Positions 1 through 10,911 of a stretch of 64,000 bases of DNA are shown piece by piece. The position numbers were made by a program, and so were the translations under genes. Source of the DNA: Dendrophyllia cribrosa (Eukaryota > Cnidaria > Anthozoa > Scleractinia > Dendrophylliidae); NCBI GenBank assembly GCA_024195265.1, contig JAJLRJ010000014.1:13832459-13896458 (forward strand), written 5' to 3'. Every line of letters starts with the position of its first letter. The first letter of the stretch is position 1. The notes below the pieces were generated by a model. It was given only the letters and a program-made list of their open reading frames with translations, was not told the origin of the DNA and made no database searches.

Positions 1-233
1 ATACCATATTCTAAAAAAGACAGGCAAACAAGAGTATTATCATATGACCCGCACGGCCCTGCGAACCTTTTCTTTGCAAAACCATTGATGAAAGTCCCGT
101 ATGAGGGCCGTACGCATTTGTGCGAGCGGGGCCGGAAAAAGCCGTATGGCCCTACTACAAAAGCGGACAGTCTTGTGCGTTAAGATTTCAAGTTATTTTG
201 TTTCCAAAATATTTGGCCATATGATAAAAAACG

Positions 234-333
234 TATTGACTAAGTTAGGTTGGGCCGGATAGGAAAATATTATTTTAGCTCTCGGTCACCTCGAGCCAAA
301 TATTTTCCCATCCGGCCCTCCCACTTAGTCAAT
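234..333. repeat. Short inverted-repeat (MITE-like) hairpin
   Basis: Two arms of about 37 bases pair with each other: the left begins TATTGACTAAGTTAGG and the right ends CCACTTAGTCAATA, with GGCCGGAT/ATCCGGCC inside both. The loop is about 25 bases. This looks like a non-autonomous DNA-transposon remnant. The 230 bases before it contain GGCCCT/AGGGCC-type inverted pieces and are probably part of the same or a related remnant. No gene is visible in bases 1-440. Confidence 0.55.
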
Positions 334-449
334 AAGTACATATTATTACAGGGTCTTCAATGACTATAAAGACTCAAATGTCATCCAATGCTTTCATCTA
401 TCAATCAATTTTGAAAGCATTGTCATAAGTCTTTAGTTATTGGGAAATA

Positions 450-700
450 TGTATCGTCACAAGCATAGGACAGAAATGAAACCAGAGTCCCCAACAGGAA
501 TTGAACCTACGACCTTCTACACACTCTCATGGAGAGCTAGGCTATAGGGTCATGTGAGATGACAAATAAAGAAAGATGATAAATGTTAAGGTTGGTAATG
601 AAATGAGAAAGATATATGTCACGAGCATGGGACAAAGAAACAAATCTGAGTTCCCGACACTGGACACAGGACGTATGTGATATATGAACCCGAGTATTTA
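450..700 (-). repeat. tRNA-derived SINE fragments (two related copies)
   Basis: On the minus strand the segment 480-560 carries a polymerase III B box, GGTTCAATTCC, and upstream of it an A-box-like TAGCCTAGCTC. The adjoining body is related to a second partial copy at about 608-700: both contain a stretch with the plus-strand reading CACGAGCATGGGAC or a close variant, followed by an AGAGTCCCC/GAGTTCCCG-type block. This arrangement fits a tRNA-derived SINE. It is not a functional tRNA gene, because the acceptor and anticodon stems do not fold cleanly. Confidence 0.5.
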
Positions 701-778
701 ACAGCCTAGCTCGTCAGGCCAAAAGGCACTTTCCCTCCATCCAGATTATGCACTGTAAACAATAACAACAACAATTAC

Positions 779-856
779 CTGAGCTGTACTGGAGCTGAAG
801 TGTTTATATACTGCACTGGCCCTCTTTTAGTGTCTCTCCGACTTGGGTACAGCAGA
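779..856 (-). CDS. Candidate additional exon of the 0-6 kb gene
   Basis: Minus-strand segment with a polypyrimidine-like acceptor ending CTGTACAG at 857-864 and a GTAATT donor beginning at 778. One frame (entering one base in) is open for the whole 78 bases. Joined directly to the exon at 1453-1633 it would be read in another frame and stop after nine codons. Either a further exon of 3n+2 length lies between them, or the gene ends here. It is listed separately for that reason. Confidence 0.35.
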
Positions 857-1452
857 CTGTACAGAGATTCAACTTTTCCCTTTAGCAAATTAAAGTCAAA
901 AACCATATTAGTCTTATAACAGAAAATAATCTTTTGATGCCCTTATGATGCACCTATATATCATTGTTCAGGGTCTGTTCCAGAGCATCATTCGGCATTG
1001 ATAAATTAACAGAAAGAATGCAAATCTTTCAATTTTTTTTATGGAAAACTTTCAACCCAATTTTATTCGAAAACGCTCTCATAGTATTTTTTAAACTTTG
1101 CAGTCTTGAAGACCTAAATCTAGACTTTTAAGCGGCAAACAGTCATTTTAAAAGTTTAGGTCTAGATGTTGAGAAAATTACTAATATGCAAAAACCATGA
1201 TGTCATCAGATCGTTGTTATGGTAACACCAAATTGTCAATCAAATCTACTTGTTTGGAAAGTTCATTTCATCTCTAGTAAATGTGTGAAGCAGTTTGCCT
1301 GACCGAGCTCAGACAGTGAAGTATCAGCCGTTCAAAGTTGGGATGTTGTGTCGCTAAAAAAACCAGTTGAGCCACCTTAATTTCATGGAGCATTAATTTC
1401 CTTTAATAAGGTATACAATCATAGGACAGTGTGTTTGGACTGGCGTACTTAC

Positions 1453-4400
1453 ACAACACACTCGTTGATAGACCTCTCCAAGCCCTGCAAGCTCAGCTTG
1501 AATGCTTTCTTTCTCAACGATTGATATTATTCTGTTGTTTTTAGATTTCAGTTCCACAGAAGAAGGTGTCACAATGTCATCCTCAAGATCACCATCCACA
1601 GGTCTATTGGGTGGGGTTGAATACACAGCCCGACTGTCAAATAAAAAATAGCGTACAATGAAATGAATTAACTAAAGGTAAATCACAATTGCAGGACATG
1701 GAGCATAATAAAAGGACCTAATTTTAAGTTTCAACTTTTTGGAAGAAAAATCCAACAATTAAATCATCTAATAGACGATATTTGTATTCGTGGTTTTGAA
1801 CTGGAACTCGCTTGCGGTTGAGGCTCATGTGGGACAATCTTTTCACATGCAAATATTTTTAATGATATTCCACTGCATGAGCAAGCTAGTTCCAAGAATA
1901 TGAATATTGTCTATTTGGAGGTCCTGAACATGATCTGCTAGAAGAAAGAAGCAAGAACTCAAACCTGTGGCTTGTGATAACACCGAGCCTGTAAATTACC
2001 TTGCTAAATTCTTCAGATTGTAAACTGTAGCAGTGGCAGGAGAAGGAGCTGGTGGTTCAGTTGAACGACACATTCTTATCATTCTTGGCTTTGCATGCTG
2101 TTGAAGTAACACATATCAATAAATTTCAGTAAAAATCACAACTAATATTTCAAGCACAGAGTACAGTACAGGAAACCTGCACAATTAAAGTGCAAATTAT
2201 GATGATGAAATTTAAAGGTAATTTTTCATGTCAGGTAATTTAATATGACCGTGTGTTAACAACTGGTAATTGTTGGCATCCGTCCATGTCTCAAGAGACA
2301 AAGGAGACAGCGCCAAGCTAGGTTTAATCTATGGTTGGGTTACAGCGCCTGCTGTGACTGTACAGTCCGATTCTGGATCAGCAGGCTCTGTTGCAGTTGA
2401 TGCAGATGAATTCCGTCATTGGCTCTGTGGGTGTTGATGCTGCCCTCTGCCGTCTGTGCTCTTTCCTCTCATCTCACTGCTCCTCTCTCCTCTTCTCACA
2501 CGCCTGAATGCCTGCCTCAACAGCAAGCCTCCAGCGACTGCGATCTGCAGCTACACTGTACAGCTTCCCAACCTGCTTTCAAATCACGTTTACAAACGTC
2601 TTTGAAACAAAGGGTAGGCCTTCCTGCAGGTCTAGTTCCAGTGGCAAGTTTGCTGTAGAGTATGTCCAATCGGTAATATTAAGCTAATAATTAAAAACAA
2701 ATTTCCTAGTATGTAAATGTATGCAGTCAAACCCCGCTTTATGGAGACCTTAACTTAAGGTTACAGTGTACCTTCAGATCGAAAATTTATTGAAATTGTT
2801 TTTTGGCGCCAAAATAAAGTTTACAGAATGAACTTTCATCCAAAAAAAAATTATCGAAAAATAGTGAAAATTGACGGAGAAATGACGGTATAACTTTTGT
2901 GGGCGGAGTTTGTTTATGCAGGGATACGTTTTTCTAAGCGCTGTTTTCTCAAAGTTAATTTTTCACTTGTAGGGGACACTTCAAATTTGGACACAAGCTA
3001 GGCTAACATATAATCAACAAAAACGTGTCGGCGAATTTCTTATTTCCGAAAACTTTTTCGTCAATTATTTCCGTGCGATCACTCCAACTTTTTTTCTCCC
3101 TTTTCCGAAAATATTCTGTAACTTTTCACTGAATACGGGAAATCGCCGACACGTTTTTTTAGCGCTTTGTGTCCGGAAACCCGAGAACAAATCAAATTAG
3201 CAAAATACAATAATCGCTTTGAGTTGTAGCGTTTTAAAGCTGATTCGGACGTTCGAATTTAGACGTCGTAAAAAATTCGACAATTCATTTTATTACCAAA
3301 TGGTTTCCATATTTAGATAGCCAGCTCTAATTAAGCTTTAATTTGATATCTGGGTTTAGGTATATTAAGTGTAATCTTAAGACGCTAGAGCTGTTATACT
3401 GGAGACACCCCCGAAGGTACACTGTAACCTTAAAACGGATGCACTGTTTTAGGTCCCAGCAGAATTGCACTCTCACCAAAACTTGTTTGATATGGACACT
3501 CCAATAATACACAGGGATGTAAATAATAGGCGGAAGGCGGAAAAAATAACCGCCTGAAGACTGAGTTTTCTTGATTTTTTCCGCCTGGAAAACTGTCTCT
3601 GCTTAATTCTTTCTCTTTTTTTTACCAAAATTTTCTGCCTGTGATGAACAAAAGTCCACCTGTTGGATATCTTAGCTACATCCCTGAATACAGATAATTT
3701 GTCTGGTCCTAGTGGTGTTCAAATAAATGGGTTTCAACTGTATATCTTAGGTGTTAGGTAGCTATTATCTTGCAAAATATGAATGGAGCAAAATAAGAAA
3801 ATAAATATTGAGAGTTACATTACATCGGTCATGGGAACGAAAAGAAATAGTTTTATCTATGGGCACCCCTGTATTGGCTGGTTCTGTCCAAATTTCACTT
3901 GTCATCTGCAACAACCTACACTACACTCTCTATAAGGTGGACACTTCTCTAAGGCAGACAGTTAAAGCTGGCCCTGAAGGTGTCCAGCTTGGACACTGTA
4001 TACTACTTTCAAGGTTTAGAAAATGTCTGCAAGCATGATCGAATTAAGGCGTTATGCTCTGTACACTTCATATTTTTATTTACAAACCTTAATTTGTGAT
4101 GCAGAAAATCCTGTTTTCTCTGCAGCCTTAGGTAATTTGAAGGGGTCTGGTCTTCTCCTCTGCAGATAAGCATGAAAAAACTTTCCATAAGCTAACATAT
4201 AGCCGACCGACCTTCTTTTCTGACTTCACTCTATGAATATTTGTACTATACATATTTTAAAGTATTTTTATCATCAACAAACTTACATATCTGTCATCTT
4301 CAGATCTGTCTTTCATGCTACAGAACTGACCACGCCCCTTAGCAAGGGGTGGTATTGTCCGATGTGTTCTTCCCACTCTGGGAGATACTTCATCCTATAA

Positions 4401-6009
4401 CATGATCAAAGAATATGTCATGTAATACATCTGCAATTTGACTTGGAACAGGAGCATCACACTGGACTGAATTTTAGTTATGTCAAAAATATACATTTAT
4501 CAGGAAATTTGCCTGCAAATCAATTTTAGTCATTTCAAAAATATATCAGGAAATTTGCCTTCGAATCAATTTCAGTCATTTAAAATATATATATTGACAG
4601 GAATTTGCCTATGAATCAATATCAAAATCACCTGTGTGTCACAGGCTTAACCCTTTAGCTCCTAGGAGTGCCAAAGATTAAAAGTTATATAGAATCCTAA
4701 ATTTCATAATTTTTGTAAAATATTGAAAAAAGAGTGGTACCATACAAAAGAACTAGCGAAGACGTTTCATTTGAATGGTCACACCATAGGATTTCATCAT
4801 CAGACTCAGAAGTTAGAACAAATGGTACCATGCAAAAGTACTGCTGAAGAGGTTTCATTTGAATGGTCACACCATAGGATTTCATTGACAGACTCAAAAG
4901 TTAGAACTACACTACATGTCTCCATTATTGACTCCGGGGGTGAAGGGGTTTTAAGACTTCAGAAAAATTTAACAATCATCATTCGGATTATTCCGGCCAG
5001 CACTGAAATAACTTTATAACTTTAACCTTGTTGAAGGAATAACAACACAATGGCAGGGACCGAGAGACACAGCAGAGAAAAAAAATAATAGTGAATAGTC
5101 CGACTCATAAATGAAGCTAACTGATGACTTAATACTCTTTAATTGCCTACAATGTAGGTCACATGTTCCATTTTGAGAAACATTATATTTTTATACTGGC
5201 TTACCGGCCTGATTTGGAAGTTACAGCTGTAGAACCTTCATTAAGACGGCACCATTAGACACCAGGAGACATACATGTAATTGTCCAGTACCCTGACAAA
5301 TTTATCATAGCATTGTACTGTAATACATCCTGCTGTATTGTGCTGTTCTAGAATTTATTGTTAAACTATTGTTATGGTCATATAATACAATACAATACAA
5401 TGCTATGCATAAATTTGTCAGAGTATTGGACAACCCTCCCAGGAGAAGTGTCCCCTTAGAAGGGGTGCCCTTTAATTGAGGCGATAATTATATGAGCGTT
5501 TTGCAGGCTAGGACCAGGAAGGAGTGTCCCCTGAATGGAGATGCCCCCAAGAAAAATCCCAAATTTCATTTTGTAAAATATTGAAAACAAATGGTACCAT
5601 GCAAAAGTACTGCTGAAGAGGTTTAGTTTGAATGGTCACACCATAGGATTTTGTCCACAGACTCAAAAGTTAGAACTATATTACATGACTCTCCATAACT
5701 GACTCTGGGAGTGAAAGAGTATTGGGAGATCCGAAATAAGAGGTTCCACTAAAGTGTATCAATCAAATGTGTATAAACCAATGAATTAGAAAGTCCAGCA
5801 GTTACTTACCAAGCTTACATAATGCCCCCTTGGGGAAGTATAAGGTGACCCACCATATGGAGAAGCATCTTGTACAAAGCCTTTTGGAGGAAAACCATTG
5901 GCAAAATGTACTTGTCTGGTGAAAGCATTTGGATTACCGTCCCTCATCATTGTCAACTGACAAACGAAATCGTCCACATGTTTAATTTGGCCATTTGGAA
6001 AGTGTGTGA
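1453..6009 (-). CDS. Unrecognised spliced host gene, four internal exons visible
   Basis: Four exons read on the minus strand share compatible phases: 6009-5810 (200 b), 4394-4287 (108 b), 2097-2000 (98 b) and 1633-1453 (181 b). Each has an AG acceptor (TTTCAG, TTATAG, CAACAG, TTGACAG) and a GT donor (GTAAGT three times, GTAATT once). The frame stays open across all four, giving about 195 residues. The product is polar, with Pro/Ser/Thr-rich stretches (EPPAPSPATATVYNLKNLA) and a basic GRGQF-type patch; its last exon here is acidic, then helical (VEKESIQAELAGLGEVYQ). I do not recognise a domain. The first exon and the 3' end are not resolved; the 5' part probably lies between 6010 and 7180 or on other exons I could not identify. 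Introns hold a LINE relic and MITEs. Confidence 0.6.
2280..2660 (-). pseudogene. LINE ORF2 3'-end relic with C-terminal zinc knuckle
   Basis: On the minus strand short reading frames resemble the extreme C-terminus of non-LTR retrotransposon polyproteins: a piece reading KDVCKRDLKA, then after several disruptions a cysteine motif C-x2-C followed by SRIGLYSHSRRC. The pattern C-x2-C...SRIGL-x-SH-x-RRC is typical of the tail of a LINE clade common in invertebrates. A stop codon replaces the residue after the third cysteine and frameshifts separate the pieces, so it is a dead fragment. It lies in an intron of the host gene. Confidence 0.55.
2759..3429. mobile_element. TTAA-flanked MITE with 20-bp inverted ends
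   Basis: The ends are GGTTACAGTGTACCTTC and its reverse complement GAAGGTACACTGTAACC. Each is bounded directly by TTAA (2755-2758 and 3430-3433), the target duplication of piggyBac and Kolobok families. The 671-base interior has no reading frame of note. It is non-autonomous and sits inside an intron of the minus-strand gene, itself next to an older repeat. Confidence 0.65.
4451..5730. repeat. Intronic tandem and dispersed repeats
   Basis: About three imperfect 60-70 base units containing GGAAATTTGCCT run from 4500 to 4620. From 4690 to 4960 a unit of about 85 bases that includes AATGGTCACACCATAGGATT occurs twice in tandem, and a third copy of it lies at 5570-5720. The consensus resembles a dispersed repeat I associate with stony-coral genomes (recall, not searched). 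Open frames here are by-products of the repeat. Confidence 0.55.
5281..5433. mobile_element. 153-bp MITE hairpin
   Basis: Both ends read TTGTCCA(G/A)TAC...TGACAAATTTAT, the right end being the reverse complement of the left over about 36 bases, with a loop containing a few ATACA repeats. It is a short non-autonomous element in the first visible intron. No clear target duplication was found. Confidence 0.55.
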
Positions 6010-6354
6010 CTGAAAGTAAAGATGACATCCCTTAAATATTGAGATTCAGTACTAATACATATAATGTCAAATTACACAATGTTCTAAAAGGGCTGTTGTA
6101 GTTAAGTTCCGAAAGTGTTTATTTGGAGATTTGTGGCTCGCGAAAGTGGTATTTTAAAAATAACCGTTCCACTTGCTCACAGAAAAACAAAGTTAAACAT
6201 TATGGCAGTGATTTTGAGAGGTTTTATTTCAGTTATAAGAGCTTTAAATTTTGCCTTTATTGAGGCTAGTTTTATACACCAGTGAATGCACAGCACACTA
6301 CAAAAAGAAGAGGATGGTACAAAACAAGCTTTGTACAAACGGTAAAATACGCCA

Positions 6355-6680
6355 AAATTAATTACATACATACATACATGCATACTTTATTTAGTAAAGC
6401 AGGTCAAATAAAATGGGCAACTTTACAGCTGATATGGACCTACTATGGCTAACTAATATATAATAAATAATAATAAAAGAAGTATATACAATAAAACCTA
6501 ATTAGGTATGTAAATAAAATTAATAATACCGAAAAATAAGTAACAGAGCACCCTTTTTCAAAATTAATGTACTTAATGTTATTTTTCATTAATTTTAACT
6601 TCATTTTAAAGGTCTCAGGATTAGTGTACTGTTTAATTTTATCCGGTATTCAAGCATGTTATCTAAAACTTTCTCCTTCC
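6355..6680 (-). repeat. Probable LINE 3' tail with (ATGT)n
   Basis: On the minus strand the sequence ends in TTTACTAAATAAAG followed by a short (ATGT)n run at 6363-6385, the microsatellite-like tail seen on several LINE clades. Upstream the minus strand is A+T-rich with degraded frames that do not give a firm reverse-transcriptase match. From 6680 to 7170 I see no gene. Confidence 0.3.
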
Positions 6681-7182
6681 TTTAAATAAACAGCAGAACA
6701 ACAAGGATTGGATAAGTATAATAAATAAGCTTTATTAATCTTATCTATTTATTTGGTAACAAATTAAAATAGGCTCTGTTTACTGAAGTTATAAAAACAA
6801 TTGGCGTTTGTTTATGATGTCAATTTTCGTTAACCGTTGAAGTTGTACTCCAAAACACTTAGATCCATAAACATGTTAGGTATACGAACCTTGCAAGTAC
6901 TAAAATGAATAGCAGCACGTTTCTGATGGAAAATGAGGATGCTATTTTAAACGAGCTTATGCTCACCTGTGGAATTCGAATGTTTTTGCCGCCAACAACT
7001 TGGATACGCAGGCAACACGACGAGAATTTCACCTCAAGGCATTAAAAATAGGCATCATGCTTCGAGGATTGTAGTCTTTTCCACCTTACCTTTTAAATCT
7101 ATACTTTGATTTTGGCAGATAAGCTCAAATTTAAGCTCAAAAGATTACTGTCTTTTCACTTCGCAACAAACGAGGCTGTTTC

Positions 7183-7194
7183 CACGTGACGTCA
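7183..7194 (+). promoter_or_regulatory. Overlapping E-box and CRE upstream of PARN
   Basis: CACGTGACGTCA contains a palindromic E-box (CACGTG) overlapping a palindromic cAMP-response element (TGACGTCA). It lies about 250 bases upstream of the PARN start codon with no TATA box in view, which fits a housekeeping promoter. Function is inferred from motif and position only. Confidence 0.4.
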
Positions 7195-7438
7195 CAAATT
7201 CGATTACATTGGAAGCCAGCGTTAATAAAATGTGCGGTCAAACGCAGGAAGATCTTCTACTTCATTTATGATAATCACGGAATGTGTGTGAATTTGAAGC
7301 CAGCGATCATAGAGCTTGCGGTTAAATTCAATGGAAGATACTACTTTATGTACGATTTTTGCAATATGCGCTGTCGTTTCGCTCATTTGCATGGTTGTCA
7401 CATGGGATGGCAGGTATTTCGATCTTCAAACCCTGATT

Positions 7439-9250
7439 ATGGAAGTTTTGCGGTCAAATTTTCAGGAATCCCTCGCCACTGTCTCTGAAGCGATAAACTC
7501 AGCTTCGTTGCTTGCCGTTGACGCTGAATTTTCAGGTCTGAATGTGAAATGGGGAGTAGAAAATTGCTTTGATACACCACAAGAACGCTATTCGAAGCTC
7601 AAAGAAGGATGCAAAGATTTCATCATTATCCAGTTCGGATTATGCACCTTTACCTGGGATAATAAGCAAGAGTCCTACATTGCAAAGCCTTTTAACTTTT
7701 ACATTTTCCCCAAGGTTTGGAACAGGCAGTGTCCTGATGCCCGTTTTTTGTGTCAAAGTTCCAGCATCGATTTCTTAACTGAACACAACTTTGACTTCAA
7801 CAAGCTTTTCCGTGAAGGTATCTCCTATTTGCGGCCCTATGATGAGCAGAAATTAAGAGAACATTACATTGCGAGGAACGCACAAGATTCTTTCACTTCA
7901 ACTTCATTAACTTCCCCAGATTCCACAACTGAAGCTAGTGGGGAGTCCTCCCAGAAGGCACCCAGGGCAGTCCCCCCGGAACACAGGGACTTCGTTGAAA
8001 AAGCATGCAATAGTATAGAAGAAATGCTGAAAGATCCGGAGGGGAAAGTCACTCAGTTTCCCCCATGCAATGGCTATTTAAGAAAGCTGATCTACCAAAC
8101 TGCTAAACAAAAGTTCAAGGCCGGTATTCACATGGAAGCTGCAATCAATGAGAAGAAGGAACGCTTTATTGTGGTTACCAAGGTCAACGAGGATGAGAAA
8201 AAGAAGCTTGAAGAAAGCAAGCAAGCAAAAGAACAAGAGCTGATTGAAAATGCTGTTGGATTTTCAAAAGTTGTGAAAATGATTTCACAGTCTGGTAAAT
8301 TAGTTGTTGGGCACAACATGTTCCTTGATCTACTTCATGTAATTCATCAGTTTCTGTGCCCACTCCCAGAACTCTTTGAAGACTTCAAAGGTACTCTCAG
8401 TGCAGTATTTCCAAGTCTTGTCGACACAAAAGTCATGGCCAACACACAACCCTTCAGGGATCTCATTCCATCATCTGTATTGGCAGATCTTGTCAAACAT
8501 GTTTCAAAGAAGCCATTCCAGAAGCCAGCAGTCCTGTATGACGAAGGTTGCTCATGCTACAGTGAAAGCAGTGAGAAGCCCCATGAAGCAGGCTATGATG
8601 CCTACATCACTGGACTCTCATTTCTTTCCATGGCAAACTACCTTGGCTCTTTCCAAGACCCTCCAAAAGTCAACATCCGGCCAGATTCCTCCCTGGTCCT
8701 TCCTTTCTTAAACAAGATTTTTGTCATGAGAATGGAGGATATTCCATATCTCAATTTAGCTGGGCCTGATTTGAATCCTTCCCGTGATCATGTGTTCTAT
8801 CTGACATTTCCAAGTGATTGGAAGCAAGGAGACATTCTTGACTTGTTCAATAACTTTGGATTTGTTTATATCTCTTGGATAGAGAGCACATCTGCTTTTG
8901 TCTCTCTGGCACGCAGAGAGTATGCTAGCAAGGTGTTACAATCATTGGATTGTGCAGGAGAATGTTACACAATAGTTTCATATGCCGAGCACAGACGACA
9001 ACTGTATGGTGTGTATGAAGACAATGTTGCGCGTGAACGGCGTGGAACACCTCTAAAAAGACCCAGGCACATGGAGGAAGTTGGATGGAAAACTTCGTCA
9101 CCCAAAGAAATCCAGTCAGACAAAAAAGATAGCAGTGTTATCAGTGAGCCCGAAGATGGTGAGATTGTTGATGAAGAAGAATCACCAGAGCCTGTCAGAA
9201 AGAAGCAGAAAAAAGAAGACAAAGTATTTGATGAACCAGAGGAGTGGTGA
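7439..9250 (+). CDS. PARN: Poly(A)-specific ribonuclease PARN, intronless
   Basis: A 603-residue DEDD-family 3'-5' exonuclease that removes mRNA poly(A) tails and trims noncoding RNA 3' ends. The start at 7439 is chosen because it gives the family opening MEVLRSNF and puts the first catalytic pair at D28 and E30, the same numbers as in human PARN. The other catalytic residues are visible: D297 in VGHNMFLDLLH, H382 and D387 in HEAGYDAYITG. An R3H domain (about 178-250) interrupts the nuclease fold, an RRM-like domain follows (about 435-510), and the tail is acidic with a basic KRPR and RKKQKK nuclear signal. Length is normal and nothing is broken. Vertebrate PARN has many introns; this copy has none, so it is either a retrogene or an intron-loss gene that has stayed intact. 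The frame is open 41 codons further upstream. Confidence 0.93.
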   Translation: MEVLRSNFQESLATVSEAINSASLLAVDAEFSGLNVKWGVENCFDTPQERYSKLKEGCKDFIIIQFGLCTFTWDNKQESYIAKPFNFYIFPKVWNRQCPDARFLCQSSSIDFLTEHNFDFNKLFREGISYLRPYDEQKLREHYIARNAQDSFTSTSLTSPDSTTEASGESSQKAPRAVPPEHRDFVEKACNSIEEMLKDPEGKVTQFPPCNGYLRKLIYQTAKQKFKAGIHMEAAINEKKERFIVVTKVNEDEKKKLEESKQAKEQELIENAVGFSKVVKMISQSGKLVVGHNMFLDLLHVIHQFLCPLPELFEDFKGTLSAVFPSLVDTKVMANTQPFRDLIPSSVLADLVKHVSKKPFQKPAVLYDEGCSCYSESSEKPHEAGYDAYITGLSFLSMANYLGSFQDPPKVNIRPDSSLVLPFLNKIFVMRMEDIPYLNLAGPDLNPSRDHVFYLTFPSDWKQGDILDLFNNFGFVYISWIESTSAFVSLARREYASKVLQSLDCAGECYTIVSYAEHRRQLYGVYEDNVARERRGTPLKRPRHMEEVGWKTSSPKEIQSDKKDSSVISEPEDGEIVDEEESPEPVRKKQKKEDKVFDEPEEW

Positions 9251-9819
9251 TGTCACCGTGCAAGAATTTAGAATCATCACAACAAACAACACCACGAGAA
9301 AGATCTGCTCAATAGTTTCCTTTAGGATGATTACTTTATGATTTTACCAACAAACTCTAAGGTTAAAACCACTTTGTATAGCATGATAAACAGCACCAAA
9401 GAAAAGTACTGCTCGGTAGCTTTCATCTGAGAAATAACTCTGTAGGCTTTCATGTGTTGACTCAAATTTTGCTTTTAGCAAACAGGTTAAATCAACAGTT
9501 TAATCTACATGTAGAAGGGGAAGAGTTAGGAGTTATTGTAGTTAGAGAGTGCAGAGTATATCAAGGAAACCGCAAAACATTTCCCCTTATTTTCCTTTAG
9601 GCAAAGGTTCAAAGGTTTAGAGCAGACCCTCACTTTCCTCTGGGATATTCAAGTGTGAAGCAAAACACATTAAGTGAAAGTTGCTTCCATATGGCAGGCA
9701 CCTTTTACTTGTGATTGCATGTTTCACATGTCACTGGACAGGCGAGCCTTTTCATAGTCTTCACTAGGCATTGCAATGCATTGTAAGAAAATGTTTTTTA
9801 AGTTAATTAGTGTGCAAAA

Positions 9820-9825
9820 ATTAAA
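9820..9825 (+). terminator. Candidate PARN polyadenylation signal
   Basis: ATTAAA about 570 bases after the PARN stop codon, followed within 40 bases by a T-rich stretch. It is the best polyadenylation hexamer variant in the downstream region. Between 9251 and 10004 there is no other gene. No genomic poly(A) tract marks the end of a retrocopy here. Confidence 0.3.
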
Positions 9826-10004
9826 GAAAATATTTAGTAACATTTAATATTGTTTTACAACTTTATTGGACACAAGCTTACAAAAAAAGATGTACCAAAG
9901 AGAAAAAGTGCAAATAGACTGTGAAGCCCCATGTACCTAACCAACACAACCTTAGTATATAGAAAAATACAGATGAGCCTTTCGTACATGTAAGTGAGCA
10001 CCCA

Positions 10005-10583
10005 TAAGGAGGCTTAAGACAGGAAAGATATCCTTCGGTTGCTTTCATAAATTACACGTTTATGAAATGTGATCAAGGTTTTTTTTTCAAAATGCCCTTA
10101 CATATTTTTTTAAAACAGCCAGCCATTAAAATAATGATTGTCCTTTCGCAACCATTATTATAACGGCTGGCTGTTTTAAAATAATATGTAAGGGCATTTT
10201 TGAAATGTTTTGCTTTATGCAAATTATCTGCTTTATTACTGTTTTGCCAAAAAAAAATCCCTAAAACTGATTTTTGATTTCCCCGAAATGTCTTAAAATT
10301 TTTTTTGGCAACTTTGTCTGCAGCTTGTGATACTGCAACATTTTAAAATTTCTTTATGAATTGTCTGACAAGATTTTGAGAAAAATGACATTGTTAAAAA
10401 TAAAAGGCAATAAGCCGGCATTGCTATAGTAACATTTTGCTTGGAAACCAGTGAAACATAAACTTTGATCACATTTCATAAATTTGGTGAGGTATGAATG
10501 CAATCGAAGCATGTCTTTCCTGCGAAATTTGATTTCAAAACATACACCCCACAACAACAAAAAAACTGAGTCGAGCCTCCTTA
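10005..10583. mobile_element. Nested MITE with inner palindrome
   Basis: The outer ends TAAGGAGGCT and AGCCTCCTTA begin inverted arms that remain alignable for more than 80 bases each (shared blocks GACAGGAAAGA and TTTATGAAATGTGATCAA). Inside is a second hairpin at 10087-10203 with arms containing AAAATGCCCTTACATAT and AAACAGCCAGCC, which is either a later MITE or the inner part of a compound fold. There is no coding capacity. Confidence 0.6.
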
Positions 10584-10845
10584 AACAGACTAACAAGAAG
10601 TTAAAAACATAGCTTTTTGTGTGTGGCTGACACTATAACTAGGTGTTTACTTAGTAGTGTCTCCCTATGAAAAGTTAATTAACCGCTTTTTATTTATTTA
10701 TTTATAATTTATTTACAAACTTCATCAAAAGAGGCAGGGAAGTCTGAAACCCTTGTAATTTACTTAGTTCACACTTCTAAGGGCGTGTAAGTGTAGAATT
10801 CATTCTCTGACAAACCAAGGAATATGTCACCCATGTATGGGGGAG

Positions 10846-10848
<3 letters not shown>

Positions 10849-10908
<60 letters not shown>
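10849..10908. repeat. (AT)n microsatellite
   Basis: About 30 AT dinucleotides without interruption, at the edge of the repeat that follows. The related inverted repeat near 56.5 kb also borders a short TATATA tract, so the microsatellite may have grown from the element's terminus or target. Confidence 0.9.

Positions 10909-10911
<3 letters not shown>

Noticed and set aside
480..560. Possible tRNA gene on the minus strand
   Set aside because: A and B boxes are visible but the cloverleaf does not close and a related partial copy follows at 608-700, so a tRNA-derived SINE is more likely.
2419..2658. 79-codon plus-strand frame
   Set aside because: It is the complement of a LINE 3' relic on the minus strand.
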